A DNA stretch of 64,000 nucleotides from Planifilum sp021793745. Its GTDB lineage: Bacteria; Bacillota; Bacilli; Thermoactinomycetales; DSM-44946. Positions 1-8,772 of this stretch are shown in pieces. Positions within the stretch are counted from its first letter, which is position 1. Every line of letters starts with the position of its first letter. The translations under genes and the position numbers were made by a program. The notes under the pieces are model-generated. The model searched no databases. It was given only the letters and a program-made list of their open reading frames with translations, and was not told the origin of the DNA. The stretch spans positions 1-64,000 of the forward strand of contig CALKAM010000089.1 in assembly GCA_937983105.1 (NCBI GenBank). Direction: 5' to 3'.

Positions 1-1352
1 CTCGGGTTGGAGGTGTTGGTGCAGCTGGTGATCGCCGCGATGACGACGGAACCGTTCTTCAATTCGTAGGAAGTGCCGTCCGCCCGCTGGACGCTCACGG
101 ATTTGGCCGCTTCCTCCTCGGACAGCCCGAATCCGCCCTGGTCGATGGGCTTTCTCAGGGTGTCGTTCCAGGCTTCCTTCATGTCCTTCAGTTCGATCCG
201 GTCCTGGGGACGCCGCGGTCCGGCCAGGCTGGGAACGACCGTCGAAAGATCCAGTTCGATGGTGTCGCTGAAGACCGGGTCCGGCGTATCATCGGTCCGG
301 AACATGCCTTGGGCTTTGTAGTAGGCTTCCACCAGCCGGATGAGGGATTCGTCCCGTCCCGTCAGGCGCAGGTAATTGAGGGTTTCCTCGTCTACGGGGA
401 AGAAGCCCATGGTGGCGCCGTATTCGGGAGCCATGTTGGCCACGGTCGCCCGGTCGGCCAGGCTCATGTGGCTCAGTCCGGGACCGTAGAACTCGACGAA
501 TTTCCCGACAACGCCCTTTTTGCGGAGCATTTCGGTCACGGTGAGGGCCAAGTCGGTGGCCGTCGCTCCGTCGGGGAGTTGACCGGTCAGCTTGAACCCA
601 ACCACTTCCGGCATGATGAAGTAGAGGGGTTGCCCCAGCATGCCGGCTTCCGCCTCAATGCCGCCGACGCCCCAGCCGACGACGCCCAATCCGTTGATCA
701 TCGTCGTGTGGGAATCGGTGCCCACCAGCGAATCCGGGAAGACCTGGGTTTCGCCCTCCTGCTCCTTGGTCATGGCCACCTTGGCCAGGTATTCCAGGTT
801 GACCTGGTGGATGATCCCCGTCGCGGGAGGAACGACCCGGAAGTTGTCGAAGGCCTCCTGGGCCCAGCGGAGCAGGCGGTAACGCTCTTCGTTCCGTTCA
901 AATTCCACGTTCATGTTGTATTCCAGGGCATCCGGCGTGCCAAACCGGTCCACCATCACCGAGTGGTCGATCACGAGATCGACGGGAACCAAGGGATTGA
1001 TCCGCTTCGGATCGCCGCCGACCCGGGCCATCGCGGACCGGAGAGCCGCCAGGTCCACCACCGCCGGAACGCCGGTGAAGTCCTGGAGGACGATCCGCGC
1101 CGGCTTAAAGGGGATTTCCTTTTTGACCTTCTCATCCGCCCAACGGGCCAACATGCGGACGTGTTCGGCGGTGATCGCTTTGCCGTCGTACTGCCGGGCG
1201 GCCGCCTCGAGCAGGACCTTGATGGAGAAGGGCAGACGGGAGATGTTTCCGAGGCCCTGTTCCTCCAGGCCCTGGAGACGCCAGTAAACATAGGTGCGTC
1301 CATCCACTTCCAGGGTGGAGCGGATGTTGAACCAATCATCGCGGTTTGCCAT
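1..1352 (-). CDS. acnA: Aconitate hydratase, N-terminal 450 residues (cut by window edge)
   Basis: Interconverts citrate and isocitrate in the cytosolic TCA and glyoxylate cycles. The visible part starts MANRDDWFNIRSTLEVDGR and carries the long alpha/beta aconitase core, with the DSLVGTDSHTTMINGLGV and VGWGVGGIEAEAGML stretches typical of the AcnA/IRP family. The first 4Fe-4S ligand is visible at Cys444 in SCTNTSNP; the other two cysteines and the swivel domain lie beyond base 1. The start is fixed by AAAGGAGG at 1361-1368. It is divergent from the IclR regulator, which may control it (inference). Aconitase fits with aceB and aceA at the other end of the window. Confidence 0.95.
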   Translation of the reverse strand, partial: MANRDDWFNIRSTLEVDGRTYVYWRLQGLEEQGLGNISRLPFSIKVLLEAAARQYDGKAITAEHVRMLARWADEKVKKEIPFKPARIVLQDFTGVPAVVDLAALRSAMARVGGDPKRINPLVPVDLVIDHSVMVDRFGTPDALEYNMNVEFERNEERYRLLRWAQEAFDNFRVVPPATGIIHQVNLEYLAKVAMTKEQEGETQVFPDSLVGTDSHTTMINGLGVVGWGVGGIEAEAGMLGQPLYFIMPEVVGFKLTGQLPDGATATDLALTVTEMLRKKGVVGKFVEFYGPGLSHMSLADRATVANMAPEYGATMGFFPVDEETLNYLRLTGRDESLIRLVEAYYKAQGMFRTDDTPDPVFSDTIELDLSTVVPSLAGPRRPQDRIELKDMKEAWNDTLRKPIDQGGFGLSEEEAAKSVSVQRADGTSYELKNGSVVIAAITSCTNTSNP

Positions 1353-1447
1353 GGGGCTTTACCTCCTTTGTCGGTGATCGGAAGATACAACAGGAAGAGA
1401 TCCGATCCGTTCCGCTGTATGAAACTAAGTTTCTTTTTTCGATACCC

Positions 1448-1529
1448 ATTATACAATGGATTTGTGTCGTTGTATAGCCTTATTTTTTATCAAAAACATT
1501 CTTATGATCTCCGGGGAACGTGTTATAAT
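1448..1529. promoter_or_regulatory. Divergent promoter region acnA / iclR
   Basis: On the minus strand a TATAAT -10 (1448-1453) lies 17 bp from a TATACA -35 (1471-1476) and points at acnA. On the plus strand TATAAT at 1524-1529 points at the IclR gene, but its -35 is poor. The stretch is AT-rich compared with its surroundings. Seen by consensus only. Confidence 0.4.
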
Positions 1530-1576
1530 GAAAATTAAATTGAATTTCAACCAGTGAAACCGGAGGATGCTCCTCG

Positions 1577-2338
1577 ATGGAAGATAAGAAATTTACCGTC
1601 CGCGCCGCTGAACGGGCATTGGATATCCTGCTCTGTTTTACAGAAAAGAGGGAATGGAGTCTGACGGAGATCGCCCAGCACACGGGTTTGAACAAGAGCA
1701 CCGTCTACCGCCTGCTGGTCACCTTGGAGGGAAAGGGCTTCCTCCGGCGCAATCCGGAGACCGAGAAATACCGCCTGGGATTTCGCATTTGGGAACTGTC
1801 CGCCAACCTGAGCCAGTCCGATGATCCGGCTGTGTTGTTTCTGCCGGAAATGGAACGGTTGCGGGACGAATTGGAGGAGACGGTCAGCCTCTATATTCGG
1901 GACGGGATGGAACGGGTCCGCATTCAAGCGGTGGAGAGCCACCAGACCATCCGCCGCGTGGCACCCATCGGCGATCGGATGCCTCTGACCGTCGGCGCCT
2001 CCAGCAAAGTGTTGGTGGCTTATGCTCCCCCGGAGACGCAGGAGATTATTCTAAACGATCCTTCCTGGCCGGAGACCATTGACCGGGAGCGGTACCGAAA
2101 ACAGCTGGAGGAGATTCGCCGCCGAGGATATGCCACCAGCATGGAGGAGCGGGAAGCGGGCGCTTCGGCCGTTGCGGCTCCCGTTTTCAACCGATTGGGT
2201 GAAATCATCGCCGCCTTGGCCGTATCCGGACCGGTGGGGCGGTTGACGGAGGAGAAGATGGAGGCCTTCGCTCCGCGGATCATCGAGGCAGCCCAGCGGA
2301 TGGGGAAGATGGTGAAAGGTGGAGCAGCCGTCCGGTGA
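1577..2338 (+). CDS. IclR-family transcriptional regulator
   Basis: A 253-residue DNA-binding regulator. Residues 10-75 form the winged HTH (AERALDILLCF, then LTEIAQHTGLNKSTVYRLLVTL), and residues 80-250 form the IclR effector domain with the typical RRVAPIGDRMPLTVGASSKVL and YATSMEEREAG segments. CGGAGG at 1561-1566 supports the ATG. IclR proteins often control acetate, glyoxylate or aromatic catabolism; the divergent aconitase gene makes central carbon a reasonable guess, but the ligand cannot be read from sequence. A 7-bp hairpin follows the stop. Confidence 0.92.
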   Translation: MEDKKFTVRAAERALDILLCFTEKREWSLTEIAQHTGLNKSTVYRLLVTLEGKGFLRRNPETEKYRLGFRIWELSANLSQSDDPAVLFLPEMERLRDELEETVSLYIRDGMERVRIQAVESHQTIRRVAPIGDRMPLTVGASSKVLVAYAPPETQEIILNDPSWPETIDRERYRKQLEEIRRRGYATSMEEREAGASAVAAPVFNRLGEIIAALAVSGPVGRLTEEKMEAFAPRIIEAAQRMGKMVKGGAAVR

Positions 2339-2341
2339 GAT

Positions 2342-2359
2342 GGAAGCCATCAGGCTTCC
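2342..2359 (+). terminator. Hairpin directly after the IclR gene
   Basis: GGAAGCC, loop ATCA, GGCTTCC, 3 bases after the stop codon. There is no T-run, so termination is uncertain. Confidence 0.35.
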
Positions 2360-2605
2360 GTGTCAAGGGGATCAGAGGGTTTCGATCGATTGATACATCG
2401 CTTCGTTCCGGGCTCCGGAGGAAGCTCTTCCCATGCGGGTGTATCGCTTCGGACAAGGGTTGCGGTACACCTTTTTTGCATTCGGTGGAATGCGGGTTGT
2501 GTGAAGGGCGGGGAACATGCGGGGTTCTTCGCGGGGAGAATGCCTGCAAAAAAGAAGGCGCATGAACGCGCCGCCGGTGGACCGATCGGGTGGGAAGATG
2601 GAAGG

Positions 2606-2752
2606 TTAAGCGTAACAGCGCTCGATCTGGAGCCGAATCCACTGGTCGTTGCAGCAATCCTTCTGCGTCCCGTCATAGGTATCCTGGACTTCCTCACCGC
2701 ACTCGGGGCACAGCCAAACATTCTCCGCCTTCGTGGATCCCGGGTCCGCCAC
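2606..2752 (-). CDS. 48-residue zinc-ribbon-like small protein
   Basis: A short gene starting at GTG 2752, preceded on its strand by GAGGAGG seven bases upstream and by a good sigma-A promoter (2782-2810). The product starts MADPGSTKAENVWLCPECGE, so it has a CPEC knuckle at residues 15-18 followed by DCC at 32-34 and a last Cys at 46, which suggests a small zinc-binding fold. It stands alone between two plus-strand genes. No family is recognised. Promoter, ribosome site and cysteine pattern together make it a convincing gene in spite of its length; it may be a regulator or a metal-binding accessory protein (inference). Confidence 0.7.
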   Translation of the reverse strand: MADPGSTKAENVWLCPECGEEVQDTYDGTQKDCCNDQWIRLQIERCYA

Positions 2753-2781
2753 GGTTTTCGCCTCCTCGCGGTTTTGGTTTC

Positions 2782-2810
2782 ATTATAATATAACAAAGGT
2801 TATTTGTGAA
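2782..2810 (-). promoter_or_regulatory. Sigma-A promoter of the 48-residue zinc-ribbon gene
   Basis: -35 TTCACA (2805-2810), spacer of exactly 17 bp, -10 TATAAT (2782-2787), reading leftwards. One of the best consensus promoters in the window. Confidence 0.75.
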
Positions 2811-2828
2811 CAACTGTATTATAACAAA
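2789..2828. repeat. Two TATAACAAA direct repeats 31 bp apart
   Basis: TATAACAAA at 2789-2797 and again at 2820-2828. The 31-bp period is three helical turns, and one copy lies inside the spacer of the promoter, so a regulator could bind both on one face of the DNA (inference). Confidence 0.4.
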
Positions 2829-2918
2829 AAAGCCCCTGCCGAGCCCCCGAACCCGAATCGGTCGAGTAGACCTCCTTTATCATTTTGGTTAGAATGAAAA
2901 GAAAAGGAGGGGTGGTTG

Positions 2919-3362
2919 ATGGCGCACAATTTCTATTTTCAACAGATGCAGATGATGGTACAGCCGATGCGGGATGAATTGACGCGCATCGGTTTTAAGG
3001 AACTCCGCACACCGGAGGAAGTGGTGGAAGCCCTGGAGGGTGAAGGGAAGAACGGAACTGCGCTGATCGTTGTCAATTCCGTCTGCGGCTGTGCGGCGGG
3101 TCTGGCCCGTCCGGCGGTAGCAAAGGCCCTTACCCATGAGAAAAAACCGGATCACCTGTATACGGTGTTCGCCGGACAGGATAAGGAAGCCACCGCCAAG
3201 GCGCGGGAGTACTTTGAGGGAGAGCCTCCGTCTTCCCCTTCCTTCGCCCTGATGAAGGACGGCAAGCTGGTCCACATGATCCATCGGCACCAGATCGAAG
3301 ACCGGGGATTGGATGAGATCGCCGCCGATTTGACGGCCGCCTTTGACAAGTACTGCGGCTGA
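2919..3362 (+). CDS. Bacilliredoxin (BrxA/BrxB, YphP/YqiW family)
   Basis: A 147-residue thioredoxin-fold protein that removes bacillithiol from oxidised protein thiols (known for the family). The family motif CGC is at Cys56-Gly-Cys58 within VNSVCGCAAG, and the C-terminal part has PSFALMKDGKLVHMIHRHQIE as in Bacillus homologues. The ATG at 2919 is chosen over an in-frame TTG three bases earlier because AAAGGAGGGG ends about 6 bases before it. It implies that the organism makes bacillithiol, in line with a Firmicute. Single-gene unit; the AIM24 gene follows after 208 bp. Confidence 0.95.
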   Translation: MAHNFYFQQMQMMVQPMRDELTRIGFKELRTPEEVVEALEGEGKNGTALIVVNSVCGCAAGLARPAVAKALTHEKKPDHLYTVFAGQDKEATAKAREYFEGEPPSSPSFALMKDGKLVHMIHRHQIEDRGLDEIAADLTAAFDKYCG

Positions 3363-3570
3363 AGGGATGCCTCCCGCCCGGTTGGGAAAGGGGGGCGTTC
3401 ATTTTCAGGGGTATTATCAAAAAGTTGTTTTTTGTTTGACCGGGAAGCGATCGGGGACTCCGGCGTCCAGGAGGCGGAAACCGGAGGAAGCCGTGCTTTT
3501 CTTGTGCTTGGCAGGGTTTGTCCTCATCCTTAATCGATTCCTGATGCACCAAGAAGGAGGAAAAGGGTCG

Positions 3571-4227
3571 ATGAGTCACACCTTGAAGGAATTGATGCAA
3601 CAGACTGAAGGGAATGAGACCCGCGAGTCGTTTGTGCTGCAGAACAGCAAGCTGCTGAAGGTGCGCCTTACCGACGAGATCTATTGCCGGATGGGGAGCA
3701 TGATCGCCTACAAGGGAGATATCAAATTTGAAAGCACCTCGGGCGGCCTCGGCAGGTGGCTGAAAAAGGCGGTGACCGGGGAAGGAATCTCCCTCATGAA
3801 GGCCTCCGGTCAGGGGGATTTGTATCTGGCCCACCAAGCGGCCGATATCACGGTTTTGCGTCTGAATGCGGAAACGATGTTCGTGGAGGGTCGCCATCTC
3901 CTCGCCTTTGAGAAGTCGGTGGATTGGGATGTCACGGTGATCCGGGGGGCAGGGGTGGCCTCCGGAGGTCTGTTTACCTGCCGGCTGACCGGGACGGGCT
4001 ATGTCGCCATCACGTCCCACGGACCCCTGGTCGTTCTGGACGCGCCGGTGGTGGTGGATCCCGATTCCGTGATCGGCTGGTCGGAGGGGCTTGTGCCGCA
4101 GGTGAAGACGGACGTCAATATGAAGACGCTGTTGGGGCGGACATCCGGTGAAACGTTTCAGCTCTACTTTGACGGGTACGGCAAAGTCCTCGTCCAGCCC
4201 GACGAGCCGGTACCGGACCATCGGTGA
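3571..4227 (+). CDS. AIM24 family (DUF124) protein
   Basis: A 218-residue beta-rich protein of the widespread AIM24/TIGR00266 family, whose biochemical role is not known. Typical pieces are MIAYKGDIKFE near residue 50, the GEG.SLMKASGQGDLYLAHQAADI stretch near 80-100, and a C-terminal half with VKTDVNMKTLLGRTSGETFQLYF. AAGAAGGAGG 9 bases upstream fixes ATG 3571; a longer in-frame reading from 3343 has no ribosome site and no family match. Followed by a two-way terminator. Confidence 0.88.
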   Translation: MSHTLKELMQQTEGNETRESFVLQNSKLLKVRLTDEIYCRMGSMIAYKGDIKFESTSGGLGRWLKKAVTGEGISLMKASGQGDLYLAHQAADITVLRLNAETMFVEGRHLLAFEKSVDWDVTVIRGAGVASGGLFTCRLTGTGYVAITSHGPLVVLDAPVVVDPDSVIGWSEGLVPQVKTDVNMKTLLGRTSGETFQLYFDGYGKVLVQPDEPVPDHR

Positions 4228-4289
4228 GGAGGCGCACGGAACGATTGCTGCCGGTCATGCTGGGTACGGTTGGACGGGATAAAACAACA

Positions 4290-4325
4290 AACGGTTCCCC
4301 GCATCGATGGATGGGGAACCGTTTT
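4290..4325. terminator. Two-way terminator between AIM24 and esterase genes
   Basis: AACGGTTCCCC (4290-4300) pairs with GGGGAACCGTT (4313-4323), followed by T's on the plus strand and preceded by an A-rich run that serves the converging esterase gene. Confidence 0.8.
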
Positions 4326-4376
4326 CGTGATCGTGAAGGCGGGAGGAGAGGGGGACTCCCGCTTTCCGAATCGAGA

Positions 4377-5135
4377 TCAAGCCGATGGCTCGGCGGTTTT
4401 TCCCAAAAAGTAGGTCAGGGCCTCCGGAAGATCCTTTTGCCACAGTCCCCAGGTGTGTTTCCCTTCCTTCTCCACGTAACGCAGGGAGGCGCCCTTTTCC
4501 CGCAACATCCGGGAAACTTCCCGGTTCCGGGCCAAGAGGTCCAGGTGGCCGGCATGGGTGGGAACGGCGAACTCCTCCAAGCCGATCGACTGGTACACCT
4601 TCAGCCCTTCGAGGCCGGGGGACTGGCGAATCCGGTCCTGGGTCACCTTGAAAAAGGCGCCCGATTGGGACAGGACCCGCCGGAAGTGGTCGGGGAAATC
4701 GAGGGCGATGTGGAGGGATACGGTGGCTCCGAGGGAAGAGCCTCCGATCACCCGCCCCTCGGGCTTTCGACTGATGGGAAATCGGTTTGCCACCCGGGGC
4801 AAAACTTCATCGACGATGAAGCGGCCATAGGCTTCAAACCGTTCACCGCCGGGTGCGTATTCCTCGTTGCGCCGCTTTTTTTCCACGGGGATCATCACGA
4901 TGATCGGCGGATGAATCCGACCTTCGGCGATCAGCTGGTTGGTCTGCGTGGCGATCCTTCCCATGGTGAGATAGTCGGTTCCGTCTTGCAGGATCAGCGC
5001 CGGGTACTCCCTTTCCGCGGAATAGCCCGGCGGAAGATAGATTTGCAGAACCCGGGTCTCTTCCAGGTAATCGCTGGACACTTCCTCCCGGACGATCGTT
5101 CGTTTGAGGTAATCGGATTGCAACGGATTCACCAC
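4377..5135 (-). CDS. Alpha/beta-hydrolase esterase (PF00756-type, Fes/esterase D-like)
   Basis: A 252-residue cytosolic hydrolase of the esterase-D/enterochelin-esterase-like family. The nucleophile elbow GSSLG puts the catalytic serine at Ser134, and the C-terminal His227 sits in GKHTWGLWQ. The N-terminal third has the RVLQIYLPPGYS and PALILQDG strands of the fold. Tandem GTG codons open the frame and the ribosome site is weak, so the start is uncertain by a few codons. The natural substrate is unknown; a siderophore-ester or carbohydrate-ester role is possible, but no siderophore genes are near. Confidence 0.82.
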   Translation of the reverse strand: MVNPLQSDYLKRTIVREEVSSDYLEETRVLQIYLPPGYSAEREYPALILQDGTDYLTMGRIATQTNQLIAEGRIHPPIIVMIPVEKKRRNEEYAPGGERFEAYGRFIVDEVLPRVANRFPISRKPEGRVIGGSSLGATVSLHIALDFPDHFRRVLSQSGAFFKVTQDRIRQSPGLEGLKVYQSIGLEEFAVPTHAGHLDLLARNREVSRMLREKGASLRYVEKEGKHTWGLWQKDLPEALTYFLGKTAEPSA

Positions 5136-5229
5136 CCGAAGGATTGTCTTTCCCCGTCGGTTGAAAGGGGTAGTACATCAATTATATCCCATTTACCGGG
5201 TGGTTTTTCCGTTTCCGTTCCGATCAGGC

Positions 5230-6471
5230 TTAAGCGGATTTTTCCACCGCAGGTACCCGCTTGAGGAACCAGCGGTTGATGGTCAGGTACAGGGTGGTTC
5301 CCGCCGATGCCAACAGCACCGCCAAACCGATGAAAAGCGGCTTGCCGCCCCAGTGGGACAGGATGAAACTGCCGGTGGTGGGAGCGACGATGTTGGAAAC
5401 GCTCGCGTTCATGTCAAAGATGCCGAAAAACCGGCCGCGGAGCGCTTTGGGGGCCAGGATCGACACCATTTTTTGCTGGTGGGGCCTTACCAGCACATCC
5501 GCAATCGTGTAACAGATCTCGGCGATGATCAGGGTCCACAGGAAGGGTGCCAAGCCGTAGATCAAGGCGTATAGGGCGAAAAAGAGATAGGTGACAAGCA
5601 GGATGATGGCGGGGTTGGCCGATTCCGTCTTCCGGGTGAGCGGAAGCTGCACGAATACGACCATGGCCCCCGTAAGGGTCCGCAAAATGCCGTATACCGT
5701 TACGTATTCCACGAAGTGCTCCTTCAGGTATAGCGGAAAGACCGTATAGATCTGGGAATCCAGCATGCTGATGGGGATCGCCAGGGCGGTAAAGGCGATC
5801 AGGGGCAGGTACACGGAAAAGCCCCACCGGGGAGAAGCCGCTTCTCCCGCTTGCTCCTCGTCCGTCGGCTTGTTGACGGACCTGCTTTCTTTGGGAAGCG
5901 TTTCCGGAATCTTGAAATAGGCGAGCACGCCGAAGAGACATTGGGCCAGGGACTGGGATAAAAATAAAAATGTAGGATCAAAATTGTATACAAGTGCACC
6001 GAGGGCCGGTCCGATCGCCGCCCCCATATTCCAGCCCATCTCGATTAAAGCAAAAGATTCAGCCCGTTGGTTTTCAGGGACAACGTCGGCAATCTGGGCG
6101 TTGGCCGCCGGAAAAAACATGGATTGTCCGAGGGCGTTCAAGGAGTAGAAGACGTAAATATGCCAGGCTTTGGTGGCGAAGGCCATGCCCAGGATCACAA
6201 GGCTTTGAAAGAAGAGGGAAAATAAGATCACCGGCCTTCTGCCGAAGCGGTCGGCAAGGGTTCCCGTCCACCACTTGCAGGAAAAGCCGACCAGTGCGGG
6301 GAAAATGGTGGTCGCCGCCGCCGTGACCATGTCGACGCCCATGTGTTCGTGGAGATAGAGCACCACCAGGGGGAACAGCATGAAGGAAGTGGTGGAGACC
6401 ATGATCGATCCCCAGAAGCGAACCCAGACTGCCGGGTCATACCTTTTGATGATTTTTTCGAACCGTTGCAA
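5230..6471 (-). CDS. MFS transporter, DHA1-type (12 TM) efflux protein
   Basis: A 413-residue major facilitator with about 12 membrane spans and the loop 2-3 signature GTLADRFGRRPVIL near residue 70-83. The middle loop around residue 195 is charged. It resembles YfmO/MdtG-like drug or metabolite pumps; substrate unknown. The start is TTG 6471, eight bases after AGGAGG; an ATG inside that gap opens a 12-codon out-of-frame ORF that is probably chance. A consensus promoter lies at 6509-6537. It is divergent from the acyl-CoA synthetase gene. Confidence 0.88.
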   Translation of the reverse strand: MQRFEKIIKRYDPAVWVRFWGSIMVSTTSFMLFPLVVLYLHEHMGVDMVTAAATTIFPALVGFSCKWWTGTLADRFGRRPVILFSLFFQSLVILGMAFATKAWHIYVFYSLNALGQSMFFPAANAQIADVVPENQRAESFALIEMGWNMGAAIGPALGALVYNFDPTFLFLSQSLAQCLFGVLAYFKIPETLPKESRSVNKPTDEEQAGEAASPRWGFSVYLPLIAFTALAIPISMLDSQIYTVFPLYLKEHFVEYVTVYGILRTLTGAMVVFVQLPLTRKTESANPAIILLVTYLFFALYALIYGLAPFLWTLIIAEICYTIADVLVRPHQQKMVSILAPKALRGRFFGIFDMNASVSNIVAPTTGSFILSHWGGKPLFIGLAVLLASAGTTLYLTINRWFLKRVPAVEKSA

Positions 6472-6508
6472 CCATTACGCCTCCTGAATATTCAAAATCC
6501 CATTAAGA

Positions 6509-6537
6509 AGTATATCACTCGAATCATTTTTCTGCAA
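6509..6537 (-). promoter_or_regulatory. Sigma-A promoter of the MFS gene
   Basis: -35 TTGCAG (6532-6537), 17-bp spacer, -10 TATACT (6509-6514), 38 bases upstream of the TTG start. Confidence 0.75.
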
Positions 6538-6627
6538 TATTTCTTTTTTTGATTATACAAGAGATTCTTTCCGAACTTGTTTTTCTTTGGGTGAAATTTT
6601 CAGAGAAAAGGCCGGGGGGAGGTGCGG

Positions 6628-6641
6628 ATGAAGCGCTTTCA
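6628..6641 (+). promoter_or_regulatory. Possible CcpA cre site upstream of the acyl-CoA synthetase
   Basis: ATGAAGCGCTTTCA matches the cre pattern TGWAARCGYTWNCW at 11 of 14 positions, with a perfect right half, and ends 10 bases before a TATACT -10-like box (6652-6657). Acetyl-CoA synthetase genes of Bacillus are known CcpA targets. The missing left half makes this tentative. Confidence 0.35.
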
Positions 6642-6812
6642 CCGGTTGTGCTATACTTTGATTGGAAGGGGCCGGATCGGTGTGTGCTTCGACTTGGCCT
6701 TTCGGACGACAGCATACGCCTTTCCACCGAATTCCCCGTTTCACGTTCTGTTCGTTTCATTCATGAAATCGATCGCTGCGTGAAAAGAAAAGACCTGTGG
6801 GGGAGGGTGCAC

Positions 6813-8753
6813 ATGAGCGAAGCCGTCTGGTTTCCTTCGGAGGAAAATTCGAAAAAGACCCGGATGTACCGATTCATGAAGAAGCTGGGCTTTTCGGATT
6901 ATGACGACTTTTACCGGCGGTCCATCCAGGATGTCGGATGGTTTTGGCAGGAGGTCGTTCGCGATCTGGATCTTCAGTGGATCAAGCCCTACAGCCGGGT
7001 GATGGACTCGTCAAAGGGGGTGCCGTGGACCCGGTGGTTTGTCGATGGCCGGTTTAACGTGGCGCAAAACGCCCTGGACCGGTTTGTGGAAGATCCCCAG
7101 TCCCGTCACCGTCTGGCGCTGATCTGGGAAGGGGATGACGAGGCAGTCCAAAAATACACGTACCGGGACTTGTGGGCGGCGGTGAACCGGTTCGCCTGGG
7201 GATTGCAACGGATCGGGGTGAAGCCGGGGGACCGGGTAGCCATCTATTTGCCGATGATTGCGGAAAATGTGATCGCGATGATGGCGGTAGCCCGGATCGG
7301 GGCCATTTTTACGCCCTGTTTCTCGGGTTACGGAGCCGAGGCGGTCGCTACGCGGGTGAGGGACTGTGAAGCCAAGGTGTTGGTGACGGCGGACGGCTTT
7401 TTGCGCCGGGGGAAAGTGGTCCCGATGAAGGAGGAGGCCGACCGGGCCGCGGACATGTCGCCCAGCGTCGAGAAGGTGGTGGTGGTTCGACGGCTGGGCC
7501 GGGACATCCCGTGGAATGAGAAGCGGGACGTGGAGTGGAGCAGCCTGACGTCGGAGTGGAAGACGGTGGCGCCCCGGGAAACCGAGGCCTCCGACCCGAT
7601 GATGATCATCTACACCTCCGGAACCACGGGACGTCCGAAGGGGACGGTCCACGTCCACGCCGGATTCCCCGTCAAGGCGGTCTTTGATGCGGCCTATGGG
7701 ATGGATGTGGGGCCGGGAGACATCCTGTTCTGGGTGACGGACATGGGATGGATGATGGGACCCTGGATGGTGTTTGGCTCCCTGCTCTCCGGAAGCACCA
7801 TGCTGGTGTTTGAGGGGACCCCCGACCACCCCGGACCGGATCGACTCTGGAAGATCGTGGAGAACCACGGAGTGACGCACCTGGGCCTCTCCCCGACGGT
7901 GGTCCGGGCGCTGATGCGGTTCGGGGAGGCCCCGGTCCGGCGACGCGATCTCAGCTCCCTGCGCGTCTTTGCCTCCACCGGCGAACCCTGGAACCCCGAT
8001 CCCTGGCACTGGCTGTTTGAACAGGTGGGCGCCAAACGGGTTCCCATTTACAATTACTCGGGCGGTACCGAGATTTCCGGCGGGATCTTGGGAGGCAACC
8101 TCCTGAAGCCGATCGCCCCGTGCTCCTTTTCCGGGCCGCTGCCGGGGATGGATGTGGAGGTGTATGACGAGAACGGGCAGCCGGTTCGCGGTGAAGTGGG
8201 CGAATTGGTGATCCGGCAGCCCTGGGTCGGCATGACCCAAGGTTTCTGGAAGGATCCCGAGCGTTATGAACGGACGTACTGGAACCGTTGGCCGAACACC
8301 TGGGTCCACGGCGACTGGGTCCGGGTGGATGGGGAAGGGTTCTGGTACATTACCGGCCGGTCGGATGATACCCTCAAGATTGCCGGCAAGCGGTTGGGGC
8401 CGGCGGAGATGGAATCGATCCTCATCGACCATCCGGCGGTGCTGGAATCGGCGGTGGTCGGCGTGCCCGACGAGACCAAAGGGGAGGTGGCCGTCTGTTT
8501 CGTCCTTCTCCGGCCGGGCCACGAACCTTCGGAGGAGCTGCGCGGGGAATTGTTCGATATGATTGCCCAGCGGATGGGGAAAGCCCTTCGTCCGAAGCAG
8601 ATTCTTTTCGTGCCCGAGCTGCCCAAGACCCGGAACGGCAAAATCCTCCGCCGGGTGATTCGGGCGGCCTACCTGGGACAGGATGCGGGAGACCTTTCCT
8701 CCTTGGAAAACCCGATGGCGGTGGAAACCATCCGCGGACACAAATTCAGCTGA
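6813..8753 (+). CDS. AMP-forming acyl-CoA synthetase (acetyl/propionyl-CoA synthetase-like)
   Basis: A 646-residue adenylate-forming enzyme that activates a short carboxylic acid with ATP and CoA. Core motif YTSGTTGRPKG lies near residues 266-276, the hinge GRSDDTLKIAGKRLGP near 514, and the catalytic lysine of the A10 motif in KTRNGKILRR near residue 609; an ACAS_N-type N-terminal domain precedes it. ATG 6813 follows GGGAGGG; the open frame extends further upstream without a ribosome site or homologous residues. The substrate could be acetate, propionate or acetoacetate. A GC-rich hairpin cluster follows. Confidence 0.88.
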   Translation: MSEAVWFPSEENSKKTRMYRFMKKLGFSDYDDFYRRSIQDVGWFWQEVVRDLDLQWIKPYSRVMDSSKGVPWTRWFVDGRFNVAQNALDRFVEDPQSRHRLALIWEGDDEAVQKYTYRDLWAAVNRFAWGLQRIGVKPGDRVAIYLPMIAENVIAMMAVARIGAIFTPCFSGYGAEAVATRVRDCEAKVLVTADGFLRRGKVVPMKEEADRAADMSPSVEKVVVVRRLGRDIPWNEKRDVEWSSLTSEWKTVAPRETEASDPMMIIYTSGTTGRPKGTVHVHAGFPVKAVFDAAYGMDVGPGDILFWVTDMGWMMGPWMVFGSLLSGSTMLVFEGTPDHPGPDRLWKIVENHGVTHLGLSPTVVRALMRFGEAPVRRRDLSSLRVFASTGEPWNPDPWHWLFEQVGAKRVPIYNYSGGTEISGGILGGNLLKPIAPCSFSGPLPGMDVEVYDENGQPVRGEVGELVIRQPWVGMTQGFWKDPERYERTYWNRWPNTWVHGDWVRVDGEGFWYITGRSDDTLKIAGKRLGPAEMESILIDHPAVLESAVVGVPDETKGEVAVCFVLLRPGHEPSEELRGELFDMIAQRMGKALRPKQILFVPELPKTRNGKILRRVIRAAYLGQDAGDLSSLENPMAVETIRGHKFS

Positions 8754-8772
8754 TTTGGAGGGCAAAGGAGGG

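Noticed and set aside
309..1538. A 409-codon open frame opposite aconitase
   Set aside because: Shadow frame; aconitase has start, ribosome site and family sequence.
6436..6477. ATG-started 12-codon ORF overlapping the TTG start of the MFS gene
   Set aside because: It shares the ribosome site, but there is no terminator or other sign of leader control; likely chance.
7011..8765. A 584-codon open frame opposite the acyl-CoA synthetase gene
   Set aside because: Shadow frame of a well-identified gene; composition unlike protein.
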